Positions 16,646 to 25,975 of a DNA stretch of 33,265 nucleotides are shown here, in pieces (within the stretch, counting starts at the first letter, position 1; every line of letters starts with the position of its first letter). The stretch covers positions 1 through 33,265 of the forward strand of contig LSIG01000032.1 of NCBI GenBank assembly GCA_001556125.1, given 5' to 3'. Below the pieces are notes generated by a model. That model searched no databases. It had not been told where the DNA came from and saw only the letters and a list, made by a program, of their open reading frames with translations. Position numbers and translations under genes: made by a program. Source of the DNA: Rhizobiales bacterium CCH10-E5. Lineage in GTDB: Bacteria; Pseudomonadota; Alphaproteobacteria; Rhizobiales; Beijerinckiaceae.

Positions 16646-17839
16646 ATGACGACACTCGCCCTGCCGGCCACCGAGCGCCGCCCGCTGATCCCGATCCTCG
16701 TTGCGCTGAGCGCGGCGCATCTGCTGAACGACCTGCTTCAGTCGATGATCCCGGCGCTGTACCCGCTGATCAAGGAGAACTTCCGGCTCGACTTCGGCCA
16801 GATCGGCCTGATCACGCTGGCCTTCCAGGTGACGTCGTCCCTGCTGCAGCCCCTGCTCGGCTGGCTGACGGACCGACGCCCCTGGCCCTATGCGATGGTC
16901 GCCGGCATGGGCGCGACGCTGCTCGGGCTGCTGACGCTGGCCTTCGCGACGAGCTACCCGCTGGTGCTGCTCGCCGCCGCGCTGGTCGGCCTCGGCTCGG
17001 CGGTGTTCCATCCGGAGGCGACGCGCATGGCCCGCCATGCCGCCGCCGGCCGCCAGGGCCTGGCGCAGGGGCTGTTCCAGGTCGGCGGCCATGCCGGCTA
17101 CGCCATCGGCCCGCTGCTGGCAGCGGCGATCGTCGTCCCGCGCGGCCAGTCGAGCCTGGCCTGGTTCTCGATCGTCGTGCTGGTCGCGATGGTGCTGATG
17201 TCCTGGACCGCCTCGCGCTACTCAGCCTTCCGCCGTGGCCAGGCGAAGGGCCATGGCGATGAGACCGCCGGCCACGGCCTCTCGCGCGCACGCGTGCTCT
17301 TCGCGATGACGATCCTGATCCTGCTGCTGGTCTCGAAGAACGGCTACAACGCCGCCTTCACCTCCTATTACACCTTCTATCTGATGACCCGCTTCGAGGT
17401 GACGGTGCAGCTCTCGCAGATCATGCTGTTCCTCTATCTCGCGGTCAGCACGGCCGGCGTCATCATCGGCGGCATGGTCGGAGACCGCATCGGCCGCGAC
17501 CGGGTGATCTGGCTTTCGATCGTCGGGTCTTTGCCCTTCGCGCTGATGCTGCCCCATGCCGATCTGTTCTGGACCGGCGTGCTCAGCGTGATCATCAGCT
17601 TCGTGATGGCGAGCGCCTTCTCGGCGATCCTGATCTACGCCATCGACCTCGTGCCTCATCGCGTGGGGCTGGTCGGCGGGCTCTTCTACGGCCTCTCCTT
17701 CGGCCTCGCCGGCCTCGCGGCCGCCGTGCTCGGCGCCCTCGCCGACACCATCGGCATCGTCGAGGTCTTCCGCATCACGGCCTGGCTGCCGGCGCTGGGC
17801 CTGCTCACCTTCCTGCTGCCGACATCGCGGCGGGGGTGA
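16646..17839 (+). CDS. MFS transporter, fosmidomycin-resistance (Fsr) type
   Basis: A 397-residue inner-membrane protein with about twelve hydrophobic segments of the major facilitator superfamily. AHLLNDLLQSMIPALYPL at the first helix and QPLLGWLTDRRPWPYAM in the helix 2-3 loop resemble the Fsr family of proton-driven drug exporters. The natural substrate cannot be told from the sequence. The frame is open to a TTG at 16610; ATG at 16646 (MTTLALPATERRP) is preferred because the extra residues are basic and non-conserved in character, though the best purine stretch (GGAGCGAAGG) is 16 bases away. It converges on the toxin-antitoxin operon with a 19-base gap. Confidence 0.88.
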   Translation: MTTLALPATERRPLIPILVALSAAHLLNDLLQSMIPALYPLIKENFRLDFGQIGLITLAFQVTSSLLQPLLGWLTDRRPWPYAMVAGMGATLLGLLTLAFATSYPLVLLAAALVGLGSAVFHPEATRMARHAAAGRQGLAQGLFQVGGHAGYAIGPLLAAAIVVPRGQSSLAWFSIVVLVAMVLMSWTASRYSAFRRGQAKGHGDETAGHGLSRARVLFAMTILILLLVSKNGYNAAFTSYYTFYLMTRFEVTVQLSQIMLFLYLAVSTAGVIIGGMVGDRIGRDRVIWLSIVGSLPFALMLPHADLFWTGVLSVIISFVMASAFSAILIYAIDLVPHRVGLVGGLFYGLSFGLAGLAAAVLGALADTIGIVEVFRITAWLPALGLLTFLLPTSRRG

Positions 17840-17858
17840 AGCCGGCTTCAGGGGCGGG

Positions 17859-18176
17859 TCAACGGGCTGCGGAGACCGTCAGTTCGATGCCCTGGCTTTT
17901 CTGCACCGCCTGAAGCACCGCGAACAGCTTGTTGGCGGTAGGATTCCCCTTCGGCCCGAACATTCGCATGAGGCTCTTCGACGGCGTGCCGGTTGCGCGC
18001 GCCAATGTTTCGAACCCCATCGTGGCGTTGATCAGGTCGCGCAGCATCGCCTTGCCGGTCTGGACATCGCCCGCCACCAGCAGAGAGACCGCCTCTTCCA
18101 AGAGAGCCTCGCGGAATTCAGGCTCCCGCGCTGCACGCTCAGCGACCGTTTCCTTGAAGCTGCGCGTCAGAACCAT
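17859..18176 (-). CDS. HigA-type antitoxin (addiction module antidote)
   Basis: A 105-residue DNA-binding antitoxin. The C-terminal half is a helix-turn-helix: a helix around LINATMGFETLARATG, then TPSKSLMRMFGPKGNPTANKLFAVLQAV, the usual XRE/HigA-like pattern with the GNPT turn. The N-terminal part (FKETVAERAAREPEFREALLEEA) resembles the toxin-binding part of the family. The frame is open to 18272, but MVLTRSFKETV at 18176 starts one base after the toxin stop (TGACATG), the typical coupled arrangement. It is expected to neutralise the upstream toxin and repress the operon. Confidence 0.85.
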   Translation of the reverse strand: MVLTRSFKETVAERAAREPEFREALLEEAVSLLVAGDVQTGKAMLRDLINATMGFETLARATGTPSKSLMRMFGPKGNPTANKLFAVLQAVQKSQGIELTVSAAR

Positions 18177-18177
18177 G

Positions 18178-18510
18178 TCAGTGCATCCCGGCGCTCGACC
18201 GGCGCTTGTACGCCGCCCAGCAGGACTGGGCTGCGGTGATGTCCGTATCCTGCCGTGCCTTGCTGCCCCCACCCAGCAGGATGATCATCCTCTGCCCCTG
18301 CATGGCGAAGTACACCCGATAACCCGGCCCGAAATGGATCTTGTACTCCGACAGGCCACCGCCCAGCGCCTTGGCGTTCGAGAGATTGCCCTGCTCCATC
18401 CGCAGCAGGGCGACCGTGACCTTCGCTGCAGCCTGCCGATCGAGGCGGTTGAACCATCGAGCGAAGGGGCTGTTGCCCTCCGCGTCGACATACTCGACCA
18501 CCTCGATCAA
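18178..18510 (-). CDS. RelE/HigB-type toxin (addiction module killer protein)
   Basis: A 110-residue toxin of the RelE/ParE fold, Gp49-like branch, which normally cleaves mRNA on the ribosome. Recognisable family blocks are EVVEYVDAEGNSPFARW, GNLSNAKALGGGLSE, FGPGYRVYF and IILLGGGSKARQDTDI. The start is TTG at 18510: an in-frame TAG lies three codons upstream, AGGA sits about eight bases before it, and the family begins right at this point. The toxin comes first in the operon and the antitoxin second, the HigBA order. It appears intact. Confidence 0.87.
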   Translation of the reverse strand: MIEVVEYVDAEGNSPFARWFNRLDRQAAAKVTVALLRMEQGNLSNAKALGGGLSEYKIHFGPGYRVYFAMQGQRMIILLGGGSKARQDTDITAAQSCWAAYKRRSSAGMH

Positions 18511-18511
18511 G

Positions 18512-18523
18512 ATAGTGTCCTAT
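18512..18523 (-). promoter_or_regulatory. Candidate autoregulatory operator of the toxin-antitoxin operon
   Basis: ATAG-TGTC-CTAT is a perfect four-base inverted repeat with a four-base spacer directly upstream of the toxin start, in a locally AT-richer stretch. Antitoxins of this class usually bind such palindromes at their own promoter. Short length makes chance possible. Confidence 0.35.
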
Positions 18524-18566
18524 ACGTTACCGATCAAGCCATCATCCGAGGCCGGACGAGTGCCCC

Positions 18567-19289
18567 TCACGCCATGTACTGCCCGCCATTGACCGCGAAG
18601 GTCGCTCCCGTCGCAAAGGCGCCCTGCTCGGAGGCGAGGAAGACGACCATCGCGGCGATCTCCTCCGGCTTGCCGAGGCGGCCGACCGGGATGCCGGCGA
18701 TCACCCGCTGAAGGGCGGCTTCCGGCATCGCCGCGACCATGTCCGTGCCGATATAGCCCGGCGTGATCGCGTTTACGGTGATGCCCTTGTTGGCGTTCTC
18801 CTGCGCCAGCGCCTTGACGAAGCCGATGTCGCCGGCCTTGGCGGCGGAGTAGTTGACCTGCCCCATCTGGCCCTTCTGGCCGTTGATCGAGGAGATCACG
18901 ATGATGCGGCCGAAGGAGCGGGCGCGCATGCCCTCGATCACCGGGCGCGTCATGTTGAACAGCGAGTCGAGATTGGTGCGGATCACGTCCGACCACTGCT
19001 CCCGCGTCATTTTGTGGAAGAAGCCGTCGCGGGTGATGCCGGCATTGTTCACGAGGATGTCGATCGGCCCGATATCGGCCTCGACCTTGGCGATGCCGGC
19101 CGCACAGGCGTCGTAATCGCCGACATCCCATTTGAACACCGGGATATTGGTCTCGGCCTGAAACTTGGCGGCCGCCTCGTCATTGCCGGCATAGCTGGCG
19201 GCGACCTTGTGGCCGGCCTCCTGCAGGGCCCGGCTGATCGCCGCGCCGATGCCGCGCGTTCCCCCCGTGACAAGTGCCACCTTCGTCAT
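18567..19289 (-). CDS. phaB: Acetoacetyl-CoA reductase PhaB
   Basis: It reduces acetoacetyl-CoA to (R)-3-hydroxybutyryl-CoA with NADPH, the second step of polyhydroxybutyrate synthesis. The 240 residues form a short-chain dehydrogenase/reductase: the cofactor motif TGGTRGIG at residues 8-15, NNAGITRDGFFHKM (typical of PhaB), the catalytic serine in VISSINGQKGQMG, and Y-SAAKAG with the catalytic Tyr/Lys. It is the last gene of the phaA-DUF1737-phaB run, and the toxin-antitoxin operon starts 56 bases downstream on the same strand. Confidence 0.95.
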   Translation of the reverse strand: MTKVALVTGGTRGIGAAISRALQEAGHKVAASYAGNDEAAAKFQAETNIPVFKWDVGDYDACAAGIAKVEADIGPIDILVNNAGITRDGFFHKMTREQWSDVIRTNLDSLFNMTRPVIEGMRARSFGRIIVISSINGQKGQMGQVNYSAAKAGDIGFVKALAQENANKGITVNAITPGYIGTDMVAAMPEAALQRVIAGIPVGRLGKPEEIAAMVVFLASEQGAFATGATFAVNGGQYMA

Positions 19290-19324
19290 GCTTCGTCCCT
19301 CCTCATGGCGGCGTGGGCGCCGCT

Positions 19325-19540
19325 TTATTGTTCCGACAGCTTCAGATCGGGCCTATACGGCCCGTCGACGTCCTTGATGATGGCCTGGCCGCAGACGACC
19401 CGGCCCTGCGCGGCGTCAAAAGTCAGGGTCGGATGCCCGTAAAGCACCCAGCCCTGGCTCAGCGCCTCCGAGACCCGGTGACAGAAGGAGGCGTCGTCGG
19501 GCCCGGTCAGGTAGCGATAGAGCGTCGTCTGGCGCGCCAT
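19325..19540 (-). CDS. DUF1737 small protein between phaA and phaB
   Basis: A 71-residue soluble protein. The sequence [34 protein letters not shown] and the end RPDLKLSEQ are characteristic of DUF1737 proteins, which in Hyphomicrobiales often lie between phaA and phaB. Function is unknown; the place suggests a link to PHB metabolism. The frame extends to 19573 but [11 protein letters not shown] at 19540 starts seven bases after the phaA stop, and this is the natural start. Confidence 0.85.
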   Translation of the reverse strand: MARQTTLYRYLTGPDDASFCHRVSEALSQGWVLYGHPTLTFDAAQGRVVCGQAIIKDVDGPYRPDLKLSEQ

Positions 19541-19547
19541 GCCGCCC

Positions 19548-20958
<1,411 letters not shown>

Positions 20959-21032
20959 CGCCGCCGGAAGACCGTCAGTCCGGCCGCCGCGCGATCTGTG
21001 CGGAAGGCTACGGACCAACGTGCAGGATTCTG

Positions 21033-21629
21033 ATGGCCAGCGACAAAGAACCGACCGTCATCAAGAAATACGCCAACCGCCGCCTCTATCACACGGGCAC
21101 GAGTTCCTACGTCACGCTGGAAGATCTCGCGGGGCTGGTCCGCAACGGCGAGGATTTCGTCGTCTACGACGCGAAGTCAGGCGAGGACATCACCCGCTCC
21201 GTCCTGGCGCAGATCATCTTCGACGAGGAATCCAAGGACGGGCAGAACCTGCTGCCGATCGCCTTCTTGCGCCAGCTGATCCGCTTCTACGGCGACAGCA
21301 TGCAGGCGCTGGTGCCGCGCTATCTCGAATTCTCGATGGACCATCTGACCAAGGAGCAGAACCAGTTCCGCGAGCAGATGGCCAAGGCCTTCTCCGGCGG
21401 CGCCTTCGGCGGCGGCGCCATGGACGCGCTGCAGGCCCAGACCCGCGCCAACATGGCGATGTTCACCGAGGCCTTCCGGATGTTCAACCCCTTCACCGCG
21501 GCCGCCGCCGGCAAGGCGCAGGAGGACGCTTCTGCTGCCTCGCCCGCCAAGGGCGACGATCTCGGTGATCTCAAGCGCGAGCTGAGCGAGATGCGCGACC
21601 GGCTCGACAAGCTCGCCAGGACGAAGTGA
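21033..21629 (+). CDS. phaR: Polyhydroxyalkanoate synthesis repressor PhaR
   Basis: A 198-residue DNA- and polymer-binding regulator that represses phasin and pha genes and is released when PHB accumulates. The N-terminal PHB/PHA accumulation regulator domain is clear: TVIKKYANRRLYHTGTSSYVTLEDL, in the usual 60-residue form. Two later helical repeats (ITRSVLAQIIFDEESK... and YLEFSMDHLTKEQNQFREQMAKAF) match the family's later domain, and the C-terminus is a coiled-coil-like ELSEMRDRLDKLA. The frame is open upstream to 20931; ATG at 21033 has AGGA five bases upstream. It diverges from phaA. Confidence 0.93.
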   Translation: MASDKEPTVIKKYANRRLYHTGTSSYVTLEDLAGLVRNGEDFVVYDAKSGEDITRSVLAQIIFDEESKDGQNLLPIAFLRQLIRFYGDSMQALVPRYLEFSMDHLTKEQNQFREQMAKAFSGGAFGGGAMDALQAQTRANMAMFTEAFRMFNPFTAAAAGKAQEDASAASPAKGDDLGDLKRELSEMRDRLDKLARTK

Positions 21630-21665
21630 GGCGCAAGGGCTGAGCGAGGCGCAGTTCGGCCGCAC

Positions 21666-23354
21666 TCAGCTTGCCGCGCGCCGGCCCTGCCCCGGCGCAG
21701 GGCGGCGCAGCTCCGCCTTTCCGACCAGATGCCCCTGCAGATAGGTGACGCCCCAGTCGGCGAGCATCCGCGCCTGCGTCTCGTCGTCGACCCATTCCGC
21801 CACCGTGTCGACGCCGAGATGGCGCGCGAGGTCGATCAGCGTGCGGACATAGAAGCGGTCGTCCGTCGAGCGACGCAGATTCTGGGTGAAGGTGCCGTCG
21901 ATCTTGAGCACGTCGATCGGGAAGGCGCGCAGATGCCGCAGCGAGGTGTGGCCCGCGCCGAAATCGTCGATCGCCACGCGGGCGCCGCGCTCCTTGATCT
22001 TGCCGAGCAACCGGGCGATCCGCGTCGGGTTCTCGATCGTCGCCGTCTCGGTGATCTCGACGATCAGCCGCTCGGCCAGCCCCCGTCCGCTGCTGGTGCA
22101 GGCGAGGAAGGCGTCCATCCATTCCGGGTCCGAAAGCGACCGCGGCGAGACATTGACCGAAAGTGAAAGCCCCGGCTCTTCCGCCAGCAGCGCCGCGGCG
22201 AGTTCGAGGACGCGATGGTCGAAAAGCCGCACTAACCCGCGCCGCTCCAGCATCGGGATCAGCTCGGCCGTGGCGAAGAAGGCCCCGTCGCGCCCGAAGG
22301 AGACGCGCAGCAGCGCCTCGTGGAAGGCGATCTCGCGCGTCGTCGCGCGCACGATCGGCTGCAGCGCGAGCTCGATGCGGCGCTCGTTCAGGGCCGCCAG
22401 CGCGCTGACGTCGAAGCCCGAATCCTGGTCGCTGCGCACGCGGCTTTCCTGCCGCCTTGCGATCACCACCGAGTCGGAGGCGCCGGCCTTGGCGCCGGAG
22501 AGCGCGTTCTCGGCAGCAGAGAGCAGCGTCCCGGCATGGTTGGAGAGATCCGGCGCGATCGCGGCGCCGACGCGCAGCCGCACCAGCGCGATACCGCGCG
22601 CGGTCTCGATCGCGGACTGCGCCACGGCCTTGCTGAAACGCCGCGCCGCGGCCTCGACCTGGTTCTGCGGGCAGCCCGTCAGCAGGATCGCGAAGCGGTT
22701 GCCCGAATAGCGCACGAGATGGTCGCGCCGGCGCGTCACCGAGCGCAGCCGCTCCTGCACCACGCCGATGATCTCGTCGGTGGCCTCATGGCCGAAATCG
22801 TCGTTGAGCCTCGCCAGCTCGTCAATCGCCGCGACCAGCACGACGACATTGCGCTCCGCAGGCAAATGCTCCGAGAGCGCCGAGGACAGCCGGTCGAGCA
22901 GGGCCGAGCGGTCGCCCAGCTCGCCCGTCTGGCCGAGCAGCTCGTCGGGGCGGACCTGGCGTTCGAGCCGCAGCATGCCGCGGGCGCAGGCGGGCCGCCC
23001 GTCGGTGCCCGCGAACCAGCGCCCGGCATCCTCGACCCACATGCGACGGCCGGCCAGTTCGGCCGCATAGCGCGTCCTGTAGATGACGCCCTCGCCCTGA
23101 TCCTGCCCGCCGGAGGAGAAGACGGCGTCATAGCGGCTGCGGCCGCTCCCCGGCTCGACCAGCCCGGCGAAGCCGAGGCCGCGGGACATGGCGGCGGCGG
23201 GAATCGGGCCGAGCACATCGGCGGCGTTCGGGCCCCATTGCAGGGCGTCGCTCTGGATGTCCCAGCTATAGACGACTTCACCGATCGAAGAGAGCAGGTT
23301 GCGCGGGTCGACGCGGGCCTCGTCACGCGCACTGAAGATCGACGGCACCGGCAT
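21666..23354 (-). CDS. PAS - degenerate GGDEF - EAL c-di-GMP protein
   Basis: A 562-residue cytosolic signalling protein. Residues about 20-130 look like a PAS sensor (VVYSWDIQSDALQWGP). Residues about 140-300 are a GGDEF domain whose active-site motif reads SGNRF in YSGNRFAIL, so diguanylate cyclase activity is not expected. Residues about 315-550 are an EAL domain with the key residues visible: EALLR, N in SVNVSPRSL, VEITET, DDFGAGH, the lysine in VLKIDGTF, VAEWV and YLQGH. It is therefore probably a c-di-GMP phosphodiesterase, with the GGDEF part as a regulatory (possibly GTP-binding) domain. No membrane segment. A CtrA-type box lies about 90 bases upstream. Confidence 0.88.
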   Translation of the reverse strand: MPVPSIFSARDEARVDPRNLLSSIGEVVYSWDIQSDALQWGPNAADVLGPIPAAAMSRGLGFAGLVEPGSGRSRYDAVFSSGGQDQGEGVIYRTRYAAELAGRRMWVEDAGRWFAGTDGRPACARGMLRLERQVRPDELLGQTGELGDRSALLDRLSSALSEHLPAERNVVVLVAAIDELARLNDDFGHEATDEIIGVVQERLRSVTRRRDHLVRYSGNRFAILLTGCPQNQVEAAARRFSKAVAQSAIETARGIALVRLRVGAAIAPDLSNHAGTLLSAAENALSGAKAGASDSVVIARRQESRVRSDQDSGFDVSALAALNERRIELALQPIVRATTREIAFHEALLRVSFGRDGAFFATAELIPMLERRGLVRLFDHRVLELAAALLAEEPGLSLSVNVSPRSLSDPEWMDAFLACTSSGRGLAERLIVEITETATIENPTRIARLLGKIKERGARVAIDDFGAGHTSLRHLRAFPIDVLKIDGTFTQNLRRSTDDRFYVRTLIDLARHLGVDTVAEWVDDETQARMLADWGVTYLQGHLVGKAELRRPAPGQGRRAAS

Positions 23355-23444
23355 CGGTGAAGCAGCCTCGGGAGGACGGGACGCCCGACGAGCGCTGGAC
23401 GGTTCGCGGGCGGGAGATGTCCGGAAACGATGCAGTAAGTGTTC

Positions 23445-23459
23445 TTAACACCCCGTTAA
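23445..23459. promoter_or_regulatory. CtrA binding box TTAA-N7-TTAA
   Basis: TTAA (23445-23448), seven bases, TTAA (23456-23459) is a perfect match to the full CtrA consensus of alphaproteobacteria. TTAA is rare in this GC-rich window, and I saw no other pair with this spacing. It lies in the 165-base divergent region between the EAL gene and the small ORF, so either could be controlled by the cell-cycle regulator. Confidence 0.6.
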
Positions 23460-23519
23460 GCCTGGCAGGCCCCTTGCAACTTTCCCCCCGGGCGCAGCGA
23501 CTGCGTATCGGAGTGGCAC

Positions 23520-23714
23520 ATGGCCGAATCGGGGCATCGGGAGCAGGCGGACGGACGCGTGGCGGCGGGCTCGGCCATGCTGCTGCTGCAGCTCGCGGCC
23601 AGCCAGGCCGAGATCGGCCCCTTCGCCCGCAGGGGCTGCGAGACGCCGCAGGTCGCGACGGGGCTCTACCGCCGGACGGCGCGCCTTCTCTCCGCCACCG
23701 GGCGCCGTCCCTGA
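23520..23714 (+). CDS. Small hypothetical protein
   Basis: A 64-residue ORF with G or C at nearly every third codon position, like the genuine genes here, and GGAG six bases before its ATG. The middle (SAMLLLQLAASQAEI) is an amphipathic or weakly hydrophobic helix. I do not recognise the family. It diverges from the EAL gene across the CtrA box and ends before the rpmF terminator. It may be real, but short length leaves doubt. Confidence 0.5.
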   Translation: MAESGHREQADGRVAAGSAMLLLQLAASQAEIGPFARRGCETPQVATGLYRRTARLLSATGRRP

Positions 23715-23735
23715 AGCGGCTGCGCGGTTCCGGCA

Positions 23736-23769
23736 AAGAAAAAGGGCCGGCGCAGAGGCCGGCCCCTTT
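23736..23769 (-). terminator. Rho-independent terminator of rpmF
   Basis: GGGCCGGC (23744-23751) pairs perfectly with GCCGGCCC (23758-23765) around a GCAGAG loop. On the minus strand it is followed by TTTTTCTTT, the right orientation for rpmF, whose stop is 20 bases upstream. The plus-strand side has only TTT, so it may weakly stop the small ORF too. Confidence 0.85.
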
Positions 23770-23789
23770 CGAAAAACGTTGCGAGACGC

Positions 23790-23975
23790 TCAGGCCTCGG
23801 TCTTGGCCTTGAGGACCTGGCGGCCGCGATACATGCCCGACTTCAGGTCGATGTGGTGCGGGCGGCGCAGCTCGCCGGAGTTCTTGTCTTCGATATAGGT
23901 GGGCTGCTTCAGCGCGTCGGCCGAGCGGCGCATGCCCCGCTTCGACGGCGACGTCTTTCTCTTCGGAACGGCCAT
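23790..23975 (-). CDS. rpmF: 50S ribosomal protein L32
   Basis: A 61-residue protein of the large ribosomal subunit. The N-terminus [18 protein letters not shown] is diagnostic of L32. The rest is the alphaproteobacterial form, with [22 protein letters not shown]. The CxxC zinc pair seen in some other L32 proteins is absent, so it is the C-minus type. GGAGAG lies four bases before the ATG at 23975, and a clear terminator follows. Confidence 0.97.
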   Translation of the reverse strand: MAVPKRKTSPSKRGMRRSADALKQPTYIEDKNSGELRRPHHIDLKSGMYRGRQVLKAKTEA

Positions 23976-24126
23976 GATACTCTCCATCGTGCCGCCGCCC
24001 GGAAGCGCTGCCCGCAGGCCACGCCACCGCCACGACGACGGATCAATCTCGTGAGGCGTTGCCCATACACGCTGACGGCCGCGCTGGCTAGTGCCGAATC
24101 TGGCTTTTCGCAATCCGACCGGCAGG

Positions 24127-24837
24127 TCAGGCCGGAACGGCGCAATCCCCCAGCGGGCCGAGCTGCCCGACCCGGCGCTGCACCCGCGCGCTGGCCGAGA
24201 GCAGGGCACGGCTCGGTTTCGCCGGGTCGCGCAGGAGCGGGTTGGGCAGTGCGCCGGCCAGACGCGCCGCCTCGGCCGGCGTCAGCTTCGCGGCCGGCTT
24301 GCCGAAATGGTGCTGGGCGGCGGCCTCGGCCCCGAACACGCCCTCCCCCCATTCGGCGACGTTGAGATAGACCTCCACGACCCGCGGCTTGCCCCAGGCG
24401 AAGTCGATCGCCATCGCCAGCGGAATCTCGAGCGCCTTGCGGACATAGGAGCGGCCCGGCCAGAGAAAGACGTTCTTGGCGGTCTGCATCGTCAGGGTCG
24501 AGGCGCCGCGCGAGGGCCCGTCCTCGTCCTCCATCACCGCATTGAGCTCGACCCAGTCGACGCCGCGATGGCTGCAATAGCGCTGGTCCTCGGCCGCGAT
24601 GACGGCCCGGATCAGGTTGGGAGAGATGTCCGTGAGCGGCACCCATTGACGCTCGACCGGCTGCAGCGTCAGCCAGCGCCCGAGCATCAGCGTCGAGGGC
24701 ACGGGCACGAAGGCATAGAGCAGGATGGCGACCAGCAGCAGGACCGGCAGCGCCAGCACAGCGAGCCAGAGGGTCCGCAGCAGGCGCAGCACAGGGCTTC
24801 GCCGCCTCGCTGCCCGTTCGCCCGCCATTGCCGTCAT
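24127..24837 (-). CDS. mtgA: Monofunctional biosynthetic peptidoglycan transglycosylase MtgA
   Basis: A 236-residue inner-membrane enzyme that polymerises lipid II into glycan strands. One hydrophobic anchor (about residues 15-40, [19 protein letters not shown]) is followed by the glycosyltransferase 51 domain: [17 protein letters not shown] with the catalytic glutamate, [34 protein letters not shown] and [20 protein letters not shown]. No transpeptidase domain follows. The frame is open to 25110, opposite ispA, but ATG at 24837 with GAGGGGG immediately upstream, or ATG at 24828, is the true start. It diverges from ispA with an 88-base spacer. Confidence 0.93.
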   Translation of the reverse strand: MTAMAGERAARRRSPVLRLLRTLWLAVLALPVLLLVAILLYAFVPVPSTLMLGRWLTLQPVERQWVPLTDISPNLIRAVIAAEDQRYCSHRGVDWVELNAVMEDEDGPSRGASTLTMQTAKNVFLWPGRSYVRKALEIPLAMAIDFAWGKPRVVEVYLNVAEWGEGVFGAEAAAQHHFGKPAAKLTPAEAARLAGALPNPLLRDPAKPSRALLSASARVQRRVGQLGPLGDCAVPA

Positions 24838-24925
24838 CCCCCTCACGCCTCCGCGCCAGCCTCCGGCTTGACGGTTCGGCCACTCTCCGGCAAGCCCCGC
24901 CGGTCTGCGAACGCGAGGCCCGCGC

Positions 24926-25882
24926 ATGAGTTCCGCCCCCACCCGCGCTCCCGAGGCCGCCGACGGGCTCGCCACCCGGCTGGGCTGGACCGCCGACGCG
25001 ATCGAGACCCTGCTCGCCGAGCTGCTGGCCGAGAGCCCACGCGAGGGCGAGATCGCCCGCCCCGCCCGGCTGCTCGCCGCCATGCGCCACGGCGCGCTCG
25101 GCGGCGGCAAGCGTCTGCGGCCCTTCCTGACGGTCGAGACCGCCCGCCTCTTCGGCGTCGCGCCCGAAGCCGCCCTGCGGGCCGGTGCGGCAGTGGAGCT
25201 GGTCCACTGCTATTCGCTCGTCCATGACGACCTGCCGGCCATGGATGACGATGACACGCGCCGCGGCCGCCCGACCGTCCACAAGGCCTATGACGAGGCC
25301 AGCGCGATCCTCGCCGGCGACACGCTGCTGACCTATGCCTTCGAGGTGCTGGCCGACCCCGCGACCCACCCCTCCGGCGACATCCGGGCCGCGCTGGTGC
25401 TGGCGCTGTCCCGCGCCTCGGGACTCGGCGGCATGGCCGGCGGCCAGATGCTGGATCTCGCCGCCGAGGGCCGCTTCGGCAGCGGCGAACCGGCTGCTCT
25501 CTCCGAGGCCGAGATCCGCAGGCTGCAGGCGATGAAGACGGGCGCGCTGCTGGCGGCGAGCGTCGCGATGGGCGCGATCCTCGGCGGCGCCTCGGCCGCG
25601 CAGCGCGCATCCCTGGACAGTTACGGCCGGGCGCTCGGCGCGGCCTTCCAGGTCGCCGACGACATTCTCGACGTCGAGGCCAGCCCCGAGCAGCTCGGCA
25701 AGGCGACCGCCAAGGACCAGGACAAGGGCAAGGGCACTTTGGTGCAGGCGCTCGGCCTCGACGCCGCCAAGCGCGAGCGCGACGCTCTCAGCGCGGCGGC
25801 CGTGGCGGCGCTTTCCGGCTTCGGGCCGGAGGCGGATATCTTGCGTGCGGCGGCGCGGTTCGCGGCGGAGCGGACGAGCTGA
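24926..25882 (+). CDS. ispA: Farnesyl diphosphate synthase (polyprenyl synthetase family)
   Basis: It joins isopentenyl diphosphate units to allylic diphosphates, giving farnesyl diphosphate for quinones, hopanoids and undecaprenyl carrier. The 318 residues show the first aspartate motif DDLPAMDDDD with two extra residues inside, typical of bacterial short-chain (IspA) enzymes, the HCYSLVHDD segment just before it, GGKRLRPFL (substrate binding), GGQMLDLAAE and the second aspartate motif DDILDVE. Product chain length is inferred from these motifs; geranylgeranyl synthase cannot be excluded. It diverges from mtgA. Confidence 0.9.
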   Translation: MSSAPTRAPEAADGLATRLGWTADAIETLLAELLAESPREGEIARPARLLAAMRHGALGGGKRLRPFLTVETARLFGVAPEAALRAGAAVELVHCYSLVHDDLPAMDDDDTRRGRPTVHKAYDEASAILAGDTLLTYAFEVLADPATHPSGDIRAALVLALSRASGLGGMAGGQMLDLAAEGRFGSGEPAALSEAEIRRLQAMKTGALLAASVAMGAILGGASAAQRASLDSYGRALGAAFQVADDILDVEASPEQLGKATAKDQDKGKGTLVQALGLDAAKRERDALSAAAVAALSGFGPEADILRAAARFAAERTS

Positions 25883-25924
25883 GCGGTTACTGCGGGAGCC
25901 GATAGCGACGCCGCCCAGGAGAGC

Positions 25925-25963
25925 CGTCATCCCGGGACGACCGAAGGCCGGCCCGGGATGACG
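25925..25963. repeat. Nested inverted-repeat element, copy 5 (short form)
   Basis: CGTCATCCCGGG (25925-25936) and CCCGGGATGACG (25952-25963) form a perfect 12-base stem around a 15-base loop that itself contains CGGCC-like pairing. This is the shortest member, apparently only the outer stem. It lies between the convergent ispA and membrane-protein genes, and could act as a bidirectional hairpin. Confidence 0.85.
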
Positions 25964-25975
25964 TGAACGGAGTTC

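Noticed and set aside
16319..17092. Long upstream extension of the exporter frame (to 545 residues)
   Set aside because: It runs through repeat copy 4 and antisense to the MFS gene; the membrane protein begins naturally at 16318.
24828..24840. Single ATGACGGC-like arm at the mtgA start as a further repeat copy
   Set aside because: No matching opposite arm is present nearby; the short match is expected by chance in such DNA.
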